DNA of 64,000 nt, from contig OY970201.1 of the NCBI GenBank assembly GCA_963708245.1, positions 7,316,001-7,380,000 of the forward strand, in the 5' to 3' direction. A program made the translations under genes and the position numbers. The stretch's first letter is position 1; every line of letters starts with the position of its first letter. This stretch comes from CAVYXK01 sp963708245. GTDB taxonomy: Bacteria > Pseudomonadota > Alphaproteobacteria > Acetobacterales > Acetobacteraceae. The notes under the pieces are model-generated. The model did not search any database. It was given only the letters and a program-made list of their open reading frames with translations, and was not told where the DNA came from. Shown here in pieces: positions 45,805 through 55,625 of this stretch.

Positions 45805-48800
45805 CCGTGCACGCCGATGCGAGGTTCGCTGCACTTGAGCGGACCGTCGCCACTCTTCAGCAGACGCTTGGCGAACGCGAGGCCGAGCGCGACGCAGCCC
45901 TGGCGCGAGAGGCGGCTCTTGCCGAGGTGCTGGACGTCATCAACCGCTCGCCCGGCGACCCGACGCCGGTATTCGAGACGATCCTGCGGAAAGCGCACGA
46001 GCTTATCGGCGCGCAGCTCGGGTGCCTGTTCCTCTATGACGGAAGCCATGTCCGGGGTGTGGCTGTGCACGGCTATCCGGCTCACATCGGCGCGGTCCTG
46101 CTGCAGGCCAATCCTCCGACACGCGGCATGCGCGCGGTCATCGGCGGCGAGCGCTACTTCCACGTTCGCGACCTCAAGGCGTCCCCTATCGCTATCGGAG
46201 GCGACGCGAACCCGATCGCCAGCACGATCCGCCATGTCTCTGAGGTGCGGACCAATCTGATCGTTCCGCTGCGGAAAGACGGGGCCGTGCTGGGTTTCAT
46301 CACCGCGAACCGCACCGAGGTGCGCGCATACGCGGCTGCCGAAATCGCGCTGCTGCAAAACTTCGCCGCGCAGGCGGTGATTGCGATGGAGAATGCGCGG
46401 CTGCTGACCGAGCAGCGAGAGGCGTTGGAGCAGCAGGCAGCGATGGCCGAAGTGCTTGCTGTTATCAACGCCTCTCCCGGCAACACGGCGCCGGTATTCG
46501 ACACGATTCTACAGAAGGCTCATCAGCTCTGTGGTGCGGACATCGGCACGCTGGCGACCTTCGACGGCACGCTGTTTCATGCCGTCGCCTCGCACGGATT
46601 TCCCGATTACCATATTGACCGTATGCGGCGGCCGTTTCCGCCCCATGAGAGTCTACAACCGCTGCTGGATGGCGCGCGAGTTCTCGCACGACACAGACGT
46701 TAAAGCCCGGGCCACGCGGTCGGGAAGCGAGATCGTGCGCGGTGTCGCCGCCGCCGGAATTCAGGTTTCGATGGCGGTGCCGCTGCGCAAGGACGGCGCG
46801 CTTGTGGGCTTCATCAGCGCGCATCGGCGTGAGGCGCGTCCGTTCTCCGAGTCCGAGATCACGCTGCTGGAAAGCTTTGCGTCCCAAGCGGTGATCGCGA
46901 TCGAAAACGCGCGGCTGCTCCGCGAATTGCAGGAACGCACCGCGGCGCTGGCCGAACGCAATAGCGAATATGGTGAGCGGATCGAACACCAGTCTGCCAT
47001 GATTGACGTGCTGAAGGTAATGTCGGCCTCGCCAGGCGATCCACAGCCCGTGTTCGACCAGATCGTCCGCCGCGCGCAGGAACTGTGCAACGGCACGACG
47101 GTGGGGTTGCTTGAGTTCGACGGCGAAGTCGCGCGCATCGGTTCCATGTATGGCGACAATCCGGATGCGCTCGCGACTTACGCGGCGGTCTTTCCCATGG
47201 CGCCGACGCGCGCATCGCTTGCCTGCCGGGCCATCTTGGAACAGCGGATCATCCACATTCGGGATTTGGAAGCCGAGCATGATATCCTCCCGGTAGTGCG
47301 GAGCCTCGGCACGAGGTCAAATCTGGCCCTGCCACTGCTTCGCGACGGCCAGGCGGTCGGTGCCATTTGGCTCAGCAACAGGGACCCCGGAGGTTTCTCC
47401 GACAGTCAGGTCGAACTGCTGAAAACCTTCGCCGAACAGGCAGTGATCGCCATCGGCAGCGCCAAGACATATCGCGAATTGCAGGAACGCACCGCGGCGC
47501 TGGCCGCCCGCAACAGCGAATACGGCGAGCGGATTGAACACCAGTCGGCCATCATCGACGTGCTGAAGACCATGTCGAGCACGCCCGACGACACCCAGCC
47601 GGTGTTCGACCTGATCGTTCGCCGTGCGCAGGAGTTGTGCAACGGCTGGGGTGTGACGTTGTGCGAATTCGACGGCACCCTGGTGCACTTGCGCGCTGTT
47701 CGCGGAAACTGGGACCCCGCCGCGTTCGCGGCGTATGTTGCGGCGCATCCCTTGGTGCCGACGCGCGAATCGATCAACTGCCGGGCAATACTGGACAAGC
47801 AAGCCATTCATATCCGCGATATCGACGCCGAGCCCGAGTTACTCCAGATCATGCGGAACATCGGCTGGAAGTCGAACCTGGCGTTGCCGCTGCTGCGCGA
47901 TGGCAAGGCGATCGGCGCCATTTCGCTCACCTCCGCTCAGTGCGGTGGATTCTCTAACAGCCAGGTGGCGTTGTTGCAGACTTTCGCCGAACAGGCGGTG
48001 ATTGCCATTAGCAGCGTCGCCAATTTCCGTGCGCTCCGGGAACGCACCGCCGAACTCACCCGCTCGGTCGCCGAGCTCCAAGCGCTGGAGGAAGTGCTGC
48101 GGGCGGTGAATTCCTCGCTGGACCTCGACACCGTGCTTGAAACGATCATCAGCCGCGCGGTGCAACTCTCGCAGGCCGATGAAGGCACGATCTACGAATT
48201 CGACGACGCTGAACACATCTTCGTGCCCAAATCAACTTTCGGCATGACGGCGGAGCGGGTGACAGCGCTGCGCGAGCGACGCATCCGAATCGGCGAGACT
48301 CCGCTCGGCATCAGTGCGGCGGCACGCGAGCCGCTGCATATTCCCGATCTCTCTCAATCACCGCACGTAGCCGGCGTGCCGGAGCTGTTGCGCAATGGCA
48401 TCCATGCCCTGCTCGCGGTGCCGCTGCAACGCGAGAACCAGATCGTCGGCGGATTGGTGATCCGCCGCCGCACCACCGGCGGCTTCGCGCCAGCCACCGT
48501 CACGCTGATGCAGACTTTCGCCGGACAGGCTGTGCTGGCGATCGAGAACGCGCGGCTGTTCCAGGAGCTCGCCGCGCGCGGCGAGGAAGCGCGCCGCGCC
48601 CGCGTCGCCGCGGAGGCCGCGCTGGCCGATCTGCACCGCGCCCAGGACAGGCTGGTGCAGTCGGAGAAGATGGCCTCGCTCGGCCAGCTCACCGCCGGCA
48701 TTGCGCACGAGATCAAGAATCCGCTCAATTTCGTCAACAACTTCTCCGATCTGTCGGTCGATCTGCTCGACGAGCTGCATGCCGCAGTGGCGCCGGACAA

Positions 48801-49476
48801 GCTCGACCTTGTCCCCGATCTGCGCGCCGAGATCGACGATCTGACAACGACGCTGAAGGGCAACCTGCAGAAGATCGCCCAGCACGGCCGGCGCGCCGAC
48901 AGCATCGTCAAGAACATGCTGCTGCACTCCCGCTCCGGCCCTAGCGAACAGCGCGCGGTCGATGTGAACGCGATGGTCGAGGAGGCGCTGAACCTCGCCT
49001 ATCACGGCGCGCGGGCGGAAACGCCTGGGTTCAACATCACGCTGGAAAAAGACCTCGATCCGGCGGCGGGCAAGGTCGAGGCATTCCCGCAGGAACTGAT
49101 CCGCGTGATGCTGAACCTGATCAGCAACGGCTTCTACGCGGCGCGCCGACGCGCCGACGGGGATGCGGTCTCGGGCTTCGAACCGACGCTCCGCCTGACC
49201 ACGCGCGACCTGGGCGAGCATATGGAAATCCGCGTGCGCGACAACGGCACGGGCATCAGCGACGCAGTGCGCGACAAGATCTTCGAGCCGTTCTTCACCA
49301 CCAAGCCGGCCGGCGAAGGCACCGGGCTCGGCCTGTCGCTCAGCTACGATATCATTGTCAAACAGCACAGTGGGCAACTGACCGTGGACAGCGAGACCAA
49401 CTCCTTCACCGAATTCGCCATTACCCTGCCGCGCAAGATGGCAGCGGACGGCGGGCGCGTCGGGAGCCGGGCATGA
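45801..49476 (+). pseudogene. multi-GAF sensor histidine kinase (5 GAF), frameshifted
   Basis: Removing one extra base near 46685 (GARVL then DTDVKARATRSG) gives about 1224 residues. A short coiled coil is followed by five GAF domains starting near residues 41, 216, 401, 585 and 764. A coiled coil, the phosphoacceptor motif GIAHEIKNPLNFVNN (near 965) and an ATPase domain (LNLISNGFYAA, DNGTGISDA, GEGTGLGLSL) follow. The kinase core closely resembles that of the preceding gene, which suggests duplication. It overlaps both neighbours by ATGA. It should phosphorylate one or both downstream receivers. Confidence 0.88.
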
Positions 49477-49874
49477 CCGTCAGGGTGCTGGTCGTCGACG
49501 ACGAGCCGGACGTGGAGACACTATTCCGCCAGCAATTCAGGCGGGAGGTTCGTCAAGGTCTCTACTCGCTCGATTTCGCTCTGTCCGGCACCGCCGCGCT
49601 CGACAAGCTCGATGGCAGCGTCGGCGAGGAGATCATTCTGCTGGTTTCCGACATCAACATGCCCGGCATGACCGGGCTCGAACTGCTGCCGGTGGTGAAA
49701 GAGCGTCGACCCGACCTGCCGGTGTTCATGATCTCGGCCTATGGCGATGCCGGCACGGTGGCCACGGCCATGGAACGCGGTGCCCGAAAGTTCCTGACCA
49801 AGCCGGTGGATTTCCCACGACTGAAGCAGGACGTCACAGCGGTGATCGCGGAGTTCCGGGGCGGCGGCGGATGA
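49473..49874 (+). CDS. stand-alone response-regulator receiver
   Basis: A 133-residue receiver domain only: acidic pair VLVVDDEPDVETLF, phosphorylation site LLVSDINMPGMTGLELL, the conserved Ser in MISAYGD and the Lys in FLTKPVDF. It lacks any output domain. It could act as a phosphate shuttle or sink between the two kinases and the downstream receiver-cyclase. ATGA overlaps at both ends show tight coupling. Confidence 0.94.
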   Translation: MTVRVLVVDDEPDVETLFRQQFRREVRQGLYSLDFALSGTAALDKLDGSVGEEIILLVSDINMPGMTGLELLPVVKERRPDLPVFMISAYGDAGTVATAMERGARKFLTKPVDFPRLKQDVTAVIAEFRGGGG

Positions 49875-51121
49875 CGACACGGATTCTTGTTGTTGACGAC
49901 GAGCCGGACCTGGAGGCGCTGATCGTCCAGCGCTTCCGCCGGCGGATTCGCGACGGAGAGTTCAGCTTCGTCTTCGCCGAGGACGGTGTGAGGGCGCTGG
50001 CCCTGCTGACCGAAACTTCCGGCATCGACATGGTCGTGAGCGACATCAACATGCCACGGATGGACGGGCTCACGCTGCTCGCCCGGCTGCAGGACCGCGA
50101 CGACCGGCTGTCCACCGTCATCGTCTCGGCGTACGGCGACATGGCCAATATCCGCACCGCGATGAACCGTGGCGCCTTCGACTTCGTGACCAAGCCGATC
50201 GACTTCGCGGACCTGGAAACCACCATCGACAAGACGCTGCGCAACCTGGAGATCACACGCAGCTATCAGCGCCGCCAGCAGGAGGCGGAGCGGGCGCGCG
50301 GGCAATTGGCGCGGTATTTCTCGCCCAACCTCGCTGATCGCCTGGCCGGCGCCGGAGAGGGCATCGACCTAGGCGCGCAGCGGCGCGATGTCACGTCGAT
50401 GTTCACCGACATCGCCGGCTTCACCACGCTCTCGGAACGGCTGGAGCCGGCGGTGATTGCGCCGCTGTTGAACGAATACCTGACCGGCATGACCGAGATC
50501 GTGTTCGACCACGGCGGCACGCTGGTGAAGATTGCTGGGGATGGGCTGAATGTGTTGTTCGGCGCCCCCACCGAGCAGGACGACCACGCCGCGCGCGCGA
50601 TCGATTGCGCCATGGCGATGGATGTCTATGCCGAGGATTTGCGTGCGCGCTGGCAGGCGCGGGGAATCGCGCTCGGGGCGACGCGGATCGGGCTCAATGC
50701 CGGCCCGGCGCTGGTCGGCAATTTCGGCACCGGCCGCTATTTCGACTACAACGCCCATGGCGACACTATCAACACGGCGGCGCGGCTGGAACAGGCCAAC
50801 AAGCAGCTCGGCACTCGCATCTGCGTCAGCGGCAGCGTGGTCGCGCGGATTCCCGGCTTCCGCGGCCGTCCCGTCGGCGACCTGATTCTACGCGGCCGCA
50901 GCGAAGCCCTGACGGCATACGAGCCGCTGACCGCCGAGCGCCACGCCGATGCGCTGACTGCCGTTTACCTGGATGCGTTCGCCAAGTTAGAAGCCCATGA
51001 CCCGACCGCGCTGCCCGCCTTCGCCGCCCTGCTGGGCCGCGCCGGCGAAGACAAGCTGATCAGCTTTCACCTGAAACGACTACTCGCCGGCGCCACCGGT
51101 GTTTCAGTCGTGCTGGAATAA
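49871..51121 (+). CDS. receiver fused to class III adenylate cyclase
   Basis: A 416-residue protein. The receiver (1-125) has VVDDEPDLEAL, the phosphorylation site VVSDINMPRMDG and the Lys in FVTKPIDF. A linker helix follows, then the cyclase domain (about 170-350). Metal-binding acids are in SMFTDIAGFTTL and VKIAGDGLNVLF. The Lys in KIAGDG and the Asp in YFDYNAHGDTINTAARLE match the adenine-specifying positions, so cAMP is the predicted product. Phosphorylation by the upstream kinases would control cyclase activity; this is inferred from operon order. Confidence 0.93.
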   Translation: MTTRILVVDDEPDLEALIVQRFRRRIRDGEFSFVFAEDGVRALALLTETSGIDMVVSDINMPRMDGLTLLARLQDRDDRLSTVIVSAYGDMANIRTAMNRGAFDFVTKPIDFADLETTIDKTLRNLEITRSYQRRQQEAERARGQLARYFSPNLADRLAGAGEGIDLGAQRRDVTSMFTDIAGFTTLSERLEPAVIAPLLNEYLTGMTEIVFDHGGTLVKIAGDGLNVLFGAPTEQDDHAARAIDCAMAMDVYAEDLRARWQARGIALGATRIGLNAGPALVGNFGTGRYFDYNAHGDTINTAARLEQANKQLGTRICVSGSVVARIPGFRGRPVGDLILRGRSEALTAYEPLTAERHADALTAVYLDAFAKLEAHDPTALPAFAALLGRAGEDKLISFHLKRLLAGATGVSVVLE

Positions 51122-51150
51122 GGACGGCGAATCTCCACCGGCATGCCACC

Positions 51151-53256
51151 ATGCAACCACCCCTGACCGTCGAGCGGATCCTGCACCCACGCTCGGTCGG
51201 TGTGATCGGCGCATCGGACGATGTCGGCAAGTTCGGCGGGCGGATCATGCAATATCTGACCCGCCACCGCTTCCCGGGCCGTATTGTGCCGGTGAATCCG
51301 ACACGGCCCGAGATCCGCGGCATCAAGGCGTATCCGCGCATCGGCGAAGCGCTGGGACCGGTGGATGTCTGCATCCTCGCCGTGCCCGCCGCAATCCTCG
51401 TGCAAGCCTGCCGCGAATGCGCGGAAGCACGCGTTGGCGCCTGCGTCATCATGACCACCGGCTTTGCCGAGATCGGGCCGGTCGGCCAGGAACGCCAGAA
51501 CGAGTTGACGGCGATCGCGCAACACCACGGCATGCGCATCATCGGGCCGAACTGCATGGGGCTGATCAATCCCCACCACGCGCTGGCGCTGAGCTCCTCC
51601 CTCGTGCTCGAGACCGGCGAGTTGATGCGTGGCCGGATCGGGCTGATCAGTCAGAGCGGCGCGCTCATGGTATCGATGTACGACCGCTCGCTGAGCGCGG
51701 GCATCGGATTCAGCACCTGCGTCTCACTCGGCAACCAGTGCGATCTCGAAATCTGCGATTTCCTGGAATACATGCGGGATGATCCGCGCACCGAGGCCAT
51801 CTGTCTCTATGCAGAGGGATTGAAGACGCCGCGGCGGTTCCTCGATCTCGCCCTCGACTGTCGCCGGCACGGCAAGCCCGTGCTGATGGTGAAGGCGGGC
51901 CGCACCGAGGCCGGCGTGCATGCGGCGCTCTCGCACACTGCGAGCCTGGCCGGGTCGTACGCGGTTCTGGCCGCAGCGTGCGAGGAGCGTGGCGTTCTCT
52001 TGCTCGACGATCCCGACGACATGATCCGGACCGCCGACGCACTGTTGCGGTCGGGCGTTCCCCGCACTGATGGCATTGCCATGCTGTCGCCATCCGGCGG
52101 CGGGGCGGCGGTGATGATCGACCGCATCTGCGACCGCGGCATGCGGCCCGCGGTGTTCAACCAGACCACACAGGAAAAGCTCGCCGAACATCTGCTGCCT
52201 ACGTTCATCGGTAACCCGATCGATCTCGGCGGACGTCGCGACCCGAATGCTCTCAGATTGGGTGGGCAGCTTGTGCGTGTGCTCGCAGCGGACCCCGATG
52301 TCGGGGTACTCTGCGTACTCCTGGCCACCGCGCCCGGGTTCACGTCAGTCGCGCGCGGGATCGGCGAGGCACTCCTGACAGCCGCAAAGCCCTTCGTGCT
52401 GACGGTCACGCCGGGAGCGTCCGCCGATGCGCCGCGCGCCGCCCTGCGTGAGCTGGGCTGCCCCTATTACGACAGCGCCGACAGCGCATTGCGCGTCATG
52501 CAGGCGTTGGTCGAAAGCCGTCGCCTGGCGATGCTGCCAATGCCCGGCGCGGCCCTCCGCCCGCCGGAGCTGCCGAGCCCCGACGCAATACCGCCGCTGC
52601 CTGCCGGCCGCCTGACCGAACCGGAGGCGAAGCGGCTCGCCGCGGCCTACGGACGGCCGGTCTCTACAGATCGCCAATGCGGGGACGTCGACGAAGCAGT
52701 CCGCGCCGCCGCCGCGCTCGGCTATCCCGTCGCGCTCAAGCCGATCTGCAGTGCGCTGGTCCACAAGAGCGACATCGGCGCTGTACGACTGGGAATCGCC
52801 GATGCGACCGCGCTGCGCGCGGCCTGGACCGAGGTGATGGACGTCGTTCGTCGCGCGCTGCCGGACGCCGAGATCGAGGGTGGGCTGGTGCAGCGCATGC
52901 ACCAGGGCGAGATCGAACTGATCATCGGCGCCAGGCGTGACCCGCACTTCGGTCTCATCCTGCTGATTGGGGCTGGCGGCACCCTGGCCGAACTGCACAA
53001 CGATGTCGCTATCACGCTGGCGCCGGCAAAGCCGGCCGACGTGCGCCGCCTGTTGCAGCGATTGAAGATCTGGCCCCTTCTGACCGGCTGGCGCGGCAGG
53101 CCGGCCCCTGAGCTGGACGCAGCGATCAACGCCGCGTGCCGGTTAAGCTGGCTTGCGGCCGACCTCGGCGACCGCCTGATAGAGATCGAGCTGAATCCGC
53201 TGCTTGTCGGCGTCCGGGACGCCGTCGCAGTCGATGCGCGCGCGACGCTGGCGTGA
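51151..53256 (+). CDS. ADP-forming acyl-CoA synthetase (acetyl-CoA synthetase-like)
   Basis: A 701-residue fusion of the alpha and beta parts of NDP-forming acyl-CoA synthetase. The N-terminal CoA-binding domain (RSVGVIGASDDVGKFGGRI, GPNCMGLINP) is followed by succinyl-CoA-ligase-like domains with ISQSGALMVSMYD and the probable phosphohistidine in ALSHTASLAGSY. The C-terminal ATP-grasp domain (about 485-700) shows PVALKPICSALVHKSDIGAV and IELNPLLV. It interconverts acyl-CoA, ADP and phosphate with acid, CoA and ATP. Which acid is unknown. It starts 30 bases after the cyclase gene but is probably functionally separate. Confidence 0.93.
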   Translation: MQPPLTVERILHPRSVGVIGASDDVGKFGGRIMQYLTRHRFPGRIVPVNPTRPEIRGIKAYPRIGEALGPVDVCILAVPAAILVQACRECAEARVGACVIMTTGFAEIGPVGQERQNELTAIAQHHGMRIIGPNCMGLINPHHALALSSSLVLETGELMRGRIGLISQSGALMVSMYDRSLSAGIGFSTCVSLGNQCDLEICDFLEYMRDDPRTEAICLYAEGLKTPRRFLDLALDCRRHGKPVLMVKAGRTEAGVHAALSHTASLAGSYAVLAAACEERGVLLLDDPDDMIRTADALLRSGVPRTDGIAMLSPSGGGAAVMIDRICDRGMRPAVFNQTTQEKLAEHLLPTFIGNPIDLGGRRDPNALRLGGQLVRVLAADPDVGVLCVLLATAPGFTSVARGIGEALLTAAKPFVLTVTPGASADAPRAALRELGCPYYDSADSALRVMQALVESRRLAMLPMPGAALRPPELPSPDAIPPLPAGRLTEPEAKRLAAAYGRPVSTDRQCGDVDEAVRAAAALGYPVALKPICSALVHKSDIGAVRLGIADATALRAAWTEVMDVVRRALPDAEIEGGLVQRMHQGEIELIIGARRDPHFGLILLIGAGGTLAELHNDVAITLAPAKPADVRRLLQRLKIWPLLTGWRGRPAPELDAAINAACRLSWLAADLGDRLIEIELNPLLVGVRDAVAVDARATLA

Positions 53257-53351
53257 TCGGCACGGGCCGACCTCCCGGTGCACCCCTTCACGCGTGGGCA
53301 AACCCATCTACTATGCCTCCGTCTTCGCCGCAGAGCGGGAAGGGGGGAATA

Positions 53352-54665
53352 ATGTCGAGACGAAGCATAGTTCAGGCCGCATTCATCGCTGTGATCGGTA
53401 TCATCTGTCTGGGCGGCTGTCCGCTGGCCCGAGCCGATCAGGTGACGATCAAGATCTGGATGCACGAGCACCCGCCGCGCCTTCCGATCGACAAGAAAAT
53501 CATCGCCGCGTTCGAAAAGGCCAATCCCGACATCAAGGTGGAATACGAGGCGATCGCTGTTACCGATTATCCCACCAAGCTGCTGACCGCCTTCGCATCA
53601 GGCGGCGGCCCTGATGTGTTCAACGCCTTCTCGGGCTTCGTCGCGCAGTACTACAACGCGCGCATCCTCGCGCCGATCGACTTCGCCGCCATGGGCTATG
53701 CCGACCAGAAGGCGCTCACCAGCCTCTATAGCGGCGGCTTCGACGGCATCCGCTTTGCCGGCAAGCTGTACGGCGTGCCGACCGAGGTCAGCAACTACGC
53801 CTGCTACACTAATAACAAGCTGTGGAAGGAAGCCGGGCTCGACCCCAACAAGGACTTCCCGAAAACCTGGGAGGCGCTGCCGGCTGTCGCGGAGAAGCTG
53901 ACCGAGCGCGATTCCAACGGCGTGCCGATCCGCCGCGGCTTCGACTTCGACTGGCCAAGCCGCCCCGTCACCTGGCTCAGCATCAGCAGCATGATGCATC
54001 AGCTCAGCGCCAATCTCATCGACGAAGCCAGTTACAAGGCCAACCTGGACTCGCCGGCGGCACAGCGTTCGGTGCAGTACTGGGTGGATTGGGCCAACAA
54101 GTGGAAGCTGGGCGGCCCGCAATACACCGACTCCCGCACCGATTTCCTGGGTGGCAAGCTGGCGACCGATTGCAGCTTCGGCGTCTGGGGCATTCCGCAG
54201 ATGGTCGATGCCAAGATCGACTACACGGTGAAGCCGGCGCCACGCTGGGCCGACGCCACCCATGACAACGGCTTCGACGCTTATGCCTATTACATGATGG
54301 TCAATGCCCGCTCGCCGGCGCCGGTGCAGAAGGCGGCCTGGAAATTCGTCCGCATGTTCACCGACGACGCGGCCGAGCTGTTCACCGGCGCCGGCCTGTT
54401 CGTCCCGCGTAAGGAGGTGACCGATCTGCCGCAGTTTAAGACCGATCCATCCGTGCGCGTGTTTCTGGACGAGCTGAAGACGGCGCAGTTCACGCCGCGC
54501 GTGGTCGGCTACGACCAGGTGGTGGACGCATTCCTACGCGGACGCGACCAGATGGTGCAGGGCGGCCAGCCGGTCGCGCAGGTGCTGCCGCAGGTCAACC
54601 AGGACATCAACGCCATCCTGCGTCGCGAGAAAGCAAAGGCCGAAGCGATGGCGAAGTCGAATTAG
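53352..54665 (+). CDS. sugar ABC transporter substrate-binding protein (CUT1 type)
   Basis: A 437-residue extracellular solute-binding protein family 1 member. The N-terminal signal sequence (RRSIVQAAFIAVIGIICLGG, with a Cys soon after) may be a lipoprotein or Sec signal. QVTIKIWMHEHPPRLPIDKK follows, then FEKANPDIKVEYE, GPDVFNAFSG, YGVPTEVSNYACYTNN and GKLATDCSFGVWGIP. ATG 53352 is preceded by AGGGGGG; the longer frame upstream lies within the synthetase gene and is not used. It delivers a sugar or polyol to the two permeases downstream; the ligand is unknown. Confidence 0.94.
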   Translation: MSRRSIVQAAFIAVIGIICLGGCPLARADQVTIKIWMHEHPPRLPIDKKIIAAFEKANPDIKVEYEAIAVTDYPTKLLTAFASGGGPDVFNAFSGFVAQYYNARILAPIDFAAMGYADQKALTSLYSGGFDGIRFAGKLYGVPTEVSNYACYTNNKLWKEAGLDPNKDFPKTWEALPAVAEKLTERDSNGVPIRRGFDFDWPSRPVTWLSISSMMHQLSANLIDEASYKANLDSPAAQRSVQYWVDWANKWKLGGPQYTDSRTDFLGGKLATDCSFGVWGIPQMVDAKIDYTVKPAPRWADATHDNGFDAYAYYMMVNARSPAPVQKAAWKFVRMFTDDAAELFTGAGLFVPRKEVTDLPQFKTDPSVRVFLDELKTAQFTPRVVGYDQVVDAFLRGRDQMVQGGQPVAQVLPQVNQDINAILRREKAKAEAMAKSN

Positions 54666-54704
54666 CAGCCGTTGAGACTACTTAGCCCTGCTTCGCTTCG
54701 ACCC

Positions 54705-54738
54705 CTCCCCCGTCCCCTCCCGCAAGGGGAAGGGGGAG
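54705..54738 (+). promoter_or_regulatory. GC-rich hairpin over the permease ribosome site
   Basis: CTCCCCC (54705-54711) pairs with GGGGGAG (54732-54738) and TCCCC (54713-54717) with GGGGA (54726-54730), leaving an 8-base loop. The stem covers the purine-rich stretch just before GTG 54738. It resembles widespread dispersed palindromes encoding PLPQGEG. It could lower permease expression relative to the binding protein by attenuation, RNA processing or sequestering the ribosome site. Confidence 0.6.
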
Positions 54739-55625
54739 TGCGGTGGCGACGGCGGCCGCTCAACCGCAAATGGTGGGGGTTTGTCTTCGTTCTGCCGGTC
54801 GTCGGCTTCTTCGCCGTGTTCAACGTCTTCCCTGTGCTCTTCGGGTTCTATCTGAGCCTGACCGATTATGACCTGCTGAATCCGCCGGAATGGGTCGGGC
54901 TCGATAATTTCCGAAACCTGTTGGACGACCGGCTTTTCCTCACTGCGCTCGACAACACCTTCATCTTCGTACTCGGTGCAACCGTGCCGGTCTGGGTGGG
55001 CTCGCTGCTCGCGGCACTACTGTTCGATCAGGGATTTCGCGGCAAGGAGATCCTGAAAACCGCTTTCTTCCTGCCGGTGCTTCCGCCCGTCGTGGTCGTT
55101 GCGGTGGTTTGGCGGATGCTGCTGCACCCCAATGGGATCATGACCTGGCTCGCTGGCTCGTTTCGAGGAGTGACTGAGATCGATTGGTTGTCCAGTACCG
55201 TGTTGGCGCCGGCCGCAATGATCGTGGTGCACGACTGGGCGGTGATCCCGTTCTTCATGATGATCTGGTTGGCGGGCCTGGCCGGTATCCCGCCGGAACT
55301 GCGGGAGGCCGCGCATATCGACGGCGCCGGCCCAGTGCGCACATTCTGGCATATCGAGCTGCCGCAGTTGCGCGCGACCGCCGTGCTGGTGGCGGCGATC
55401 AGCACCATCAACGCCTTCCAGACGTTCACGTTGCAATACGTACTCAGCTCCGATGGTGGCGCCGGCGGCCCGGCGAATTCGACCCTGGTGCTGGGACTCC
55501 TGGTGCTGAAATACGGCTTTCAGTATTTCCGAATGGGCGATGCCGCCGCGGTCTCGGTCGTGATGTTCGCGATGATCCTGGCGGTGACGGCGTTGCAGCT
55601 CTGGTTCAACCGCCGTGCCAACTGA
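54738..55625 (+). CDS. sugar ABC transporter permease, MalF-like
   Basis: About 295 residues with six hydrophobic segments and the EAA loop (ELREAAHIDGAGPVRTFWHIELPQL). GTG 54738 is the likely start, since the residues before it (RPLPRPLPQGEG) are encoded by the dispersed palindrome; TTG 54672 in frame is the alternative. It forms the membrane channel with the following permease and takes substrate from the upstream binding protein. It overlaps the next gene by 11 bases. Confidence 0.88.
   Translation: MRWRRRPLNRKWWGFVFVLPVVGFFAVFNVFPVLFGFYLSLTDYDLLNPPEWVGLDNFRNLLDDRLFLTALDNTFIFVLGATVPVWVGSLLAALLFDQGFRGKEILKTAFFLPVLPPVVVVAVVWRMLLHPNGIMTWLAGSFRGVTEIDWLSSTVLAPAAMIVVHDWAVIPFFMMIWLAGLAGIPPELREAAHIDGAGPVRTFWHIELPQLRATAVLVAAISTINAFQTFTLQYVLSSDGGAGGPANSTLVLGLLVLKYGFQYFRMGDAAAVSVVMFAMILAVTALQLWFNRRAN

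Noticed and set aside
44647..45834. Minus-strand frames opposite the kinase cores
   Set aside because: They mirror the conserved histidine-kinase region and carry no domain of their own; the same occurs opposite the second kinase at 48358-49377.
53136..53351. Longer N-terminus for the sugar-binding protein
   Set aside because: It overlaps the end of the acyl-CoA synthetase gene. The start at 53352 has a strong ribosome site and places a signal sequence at the N-terminus.
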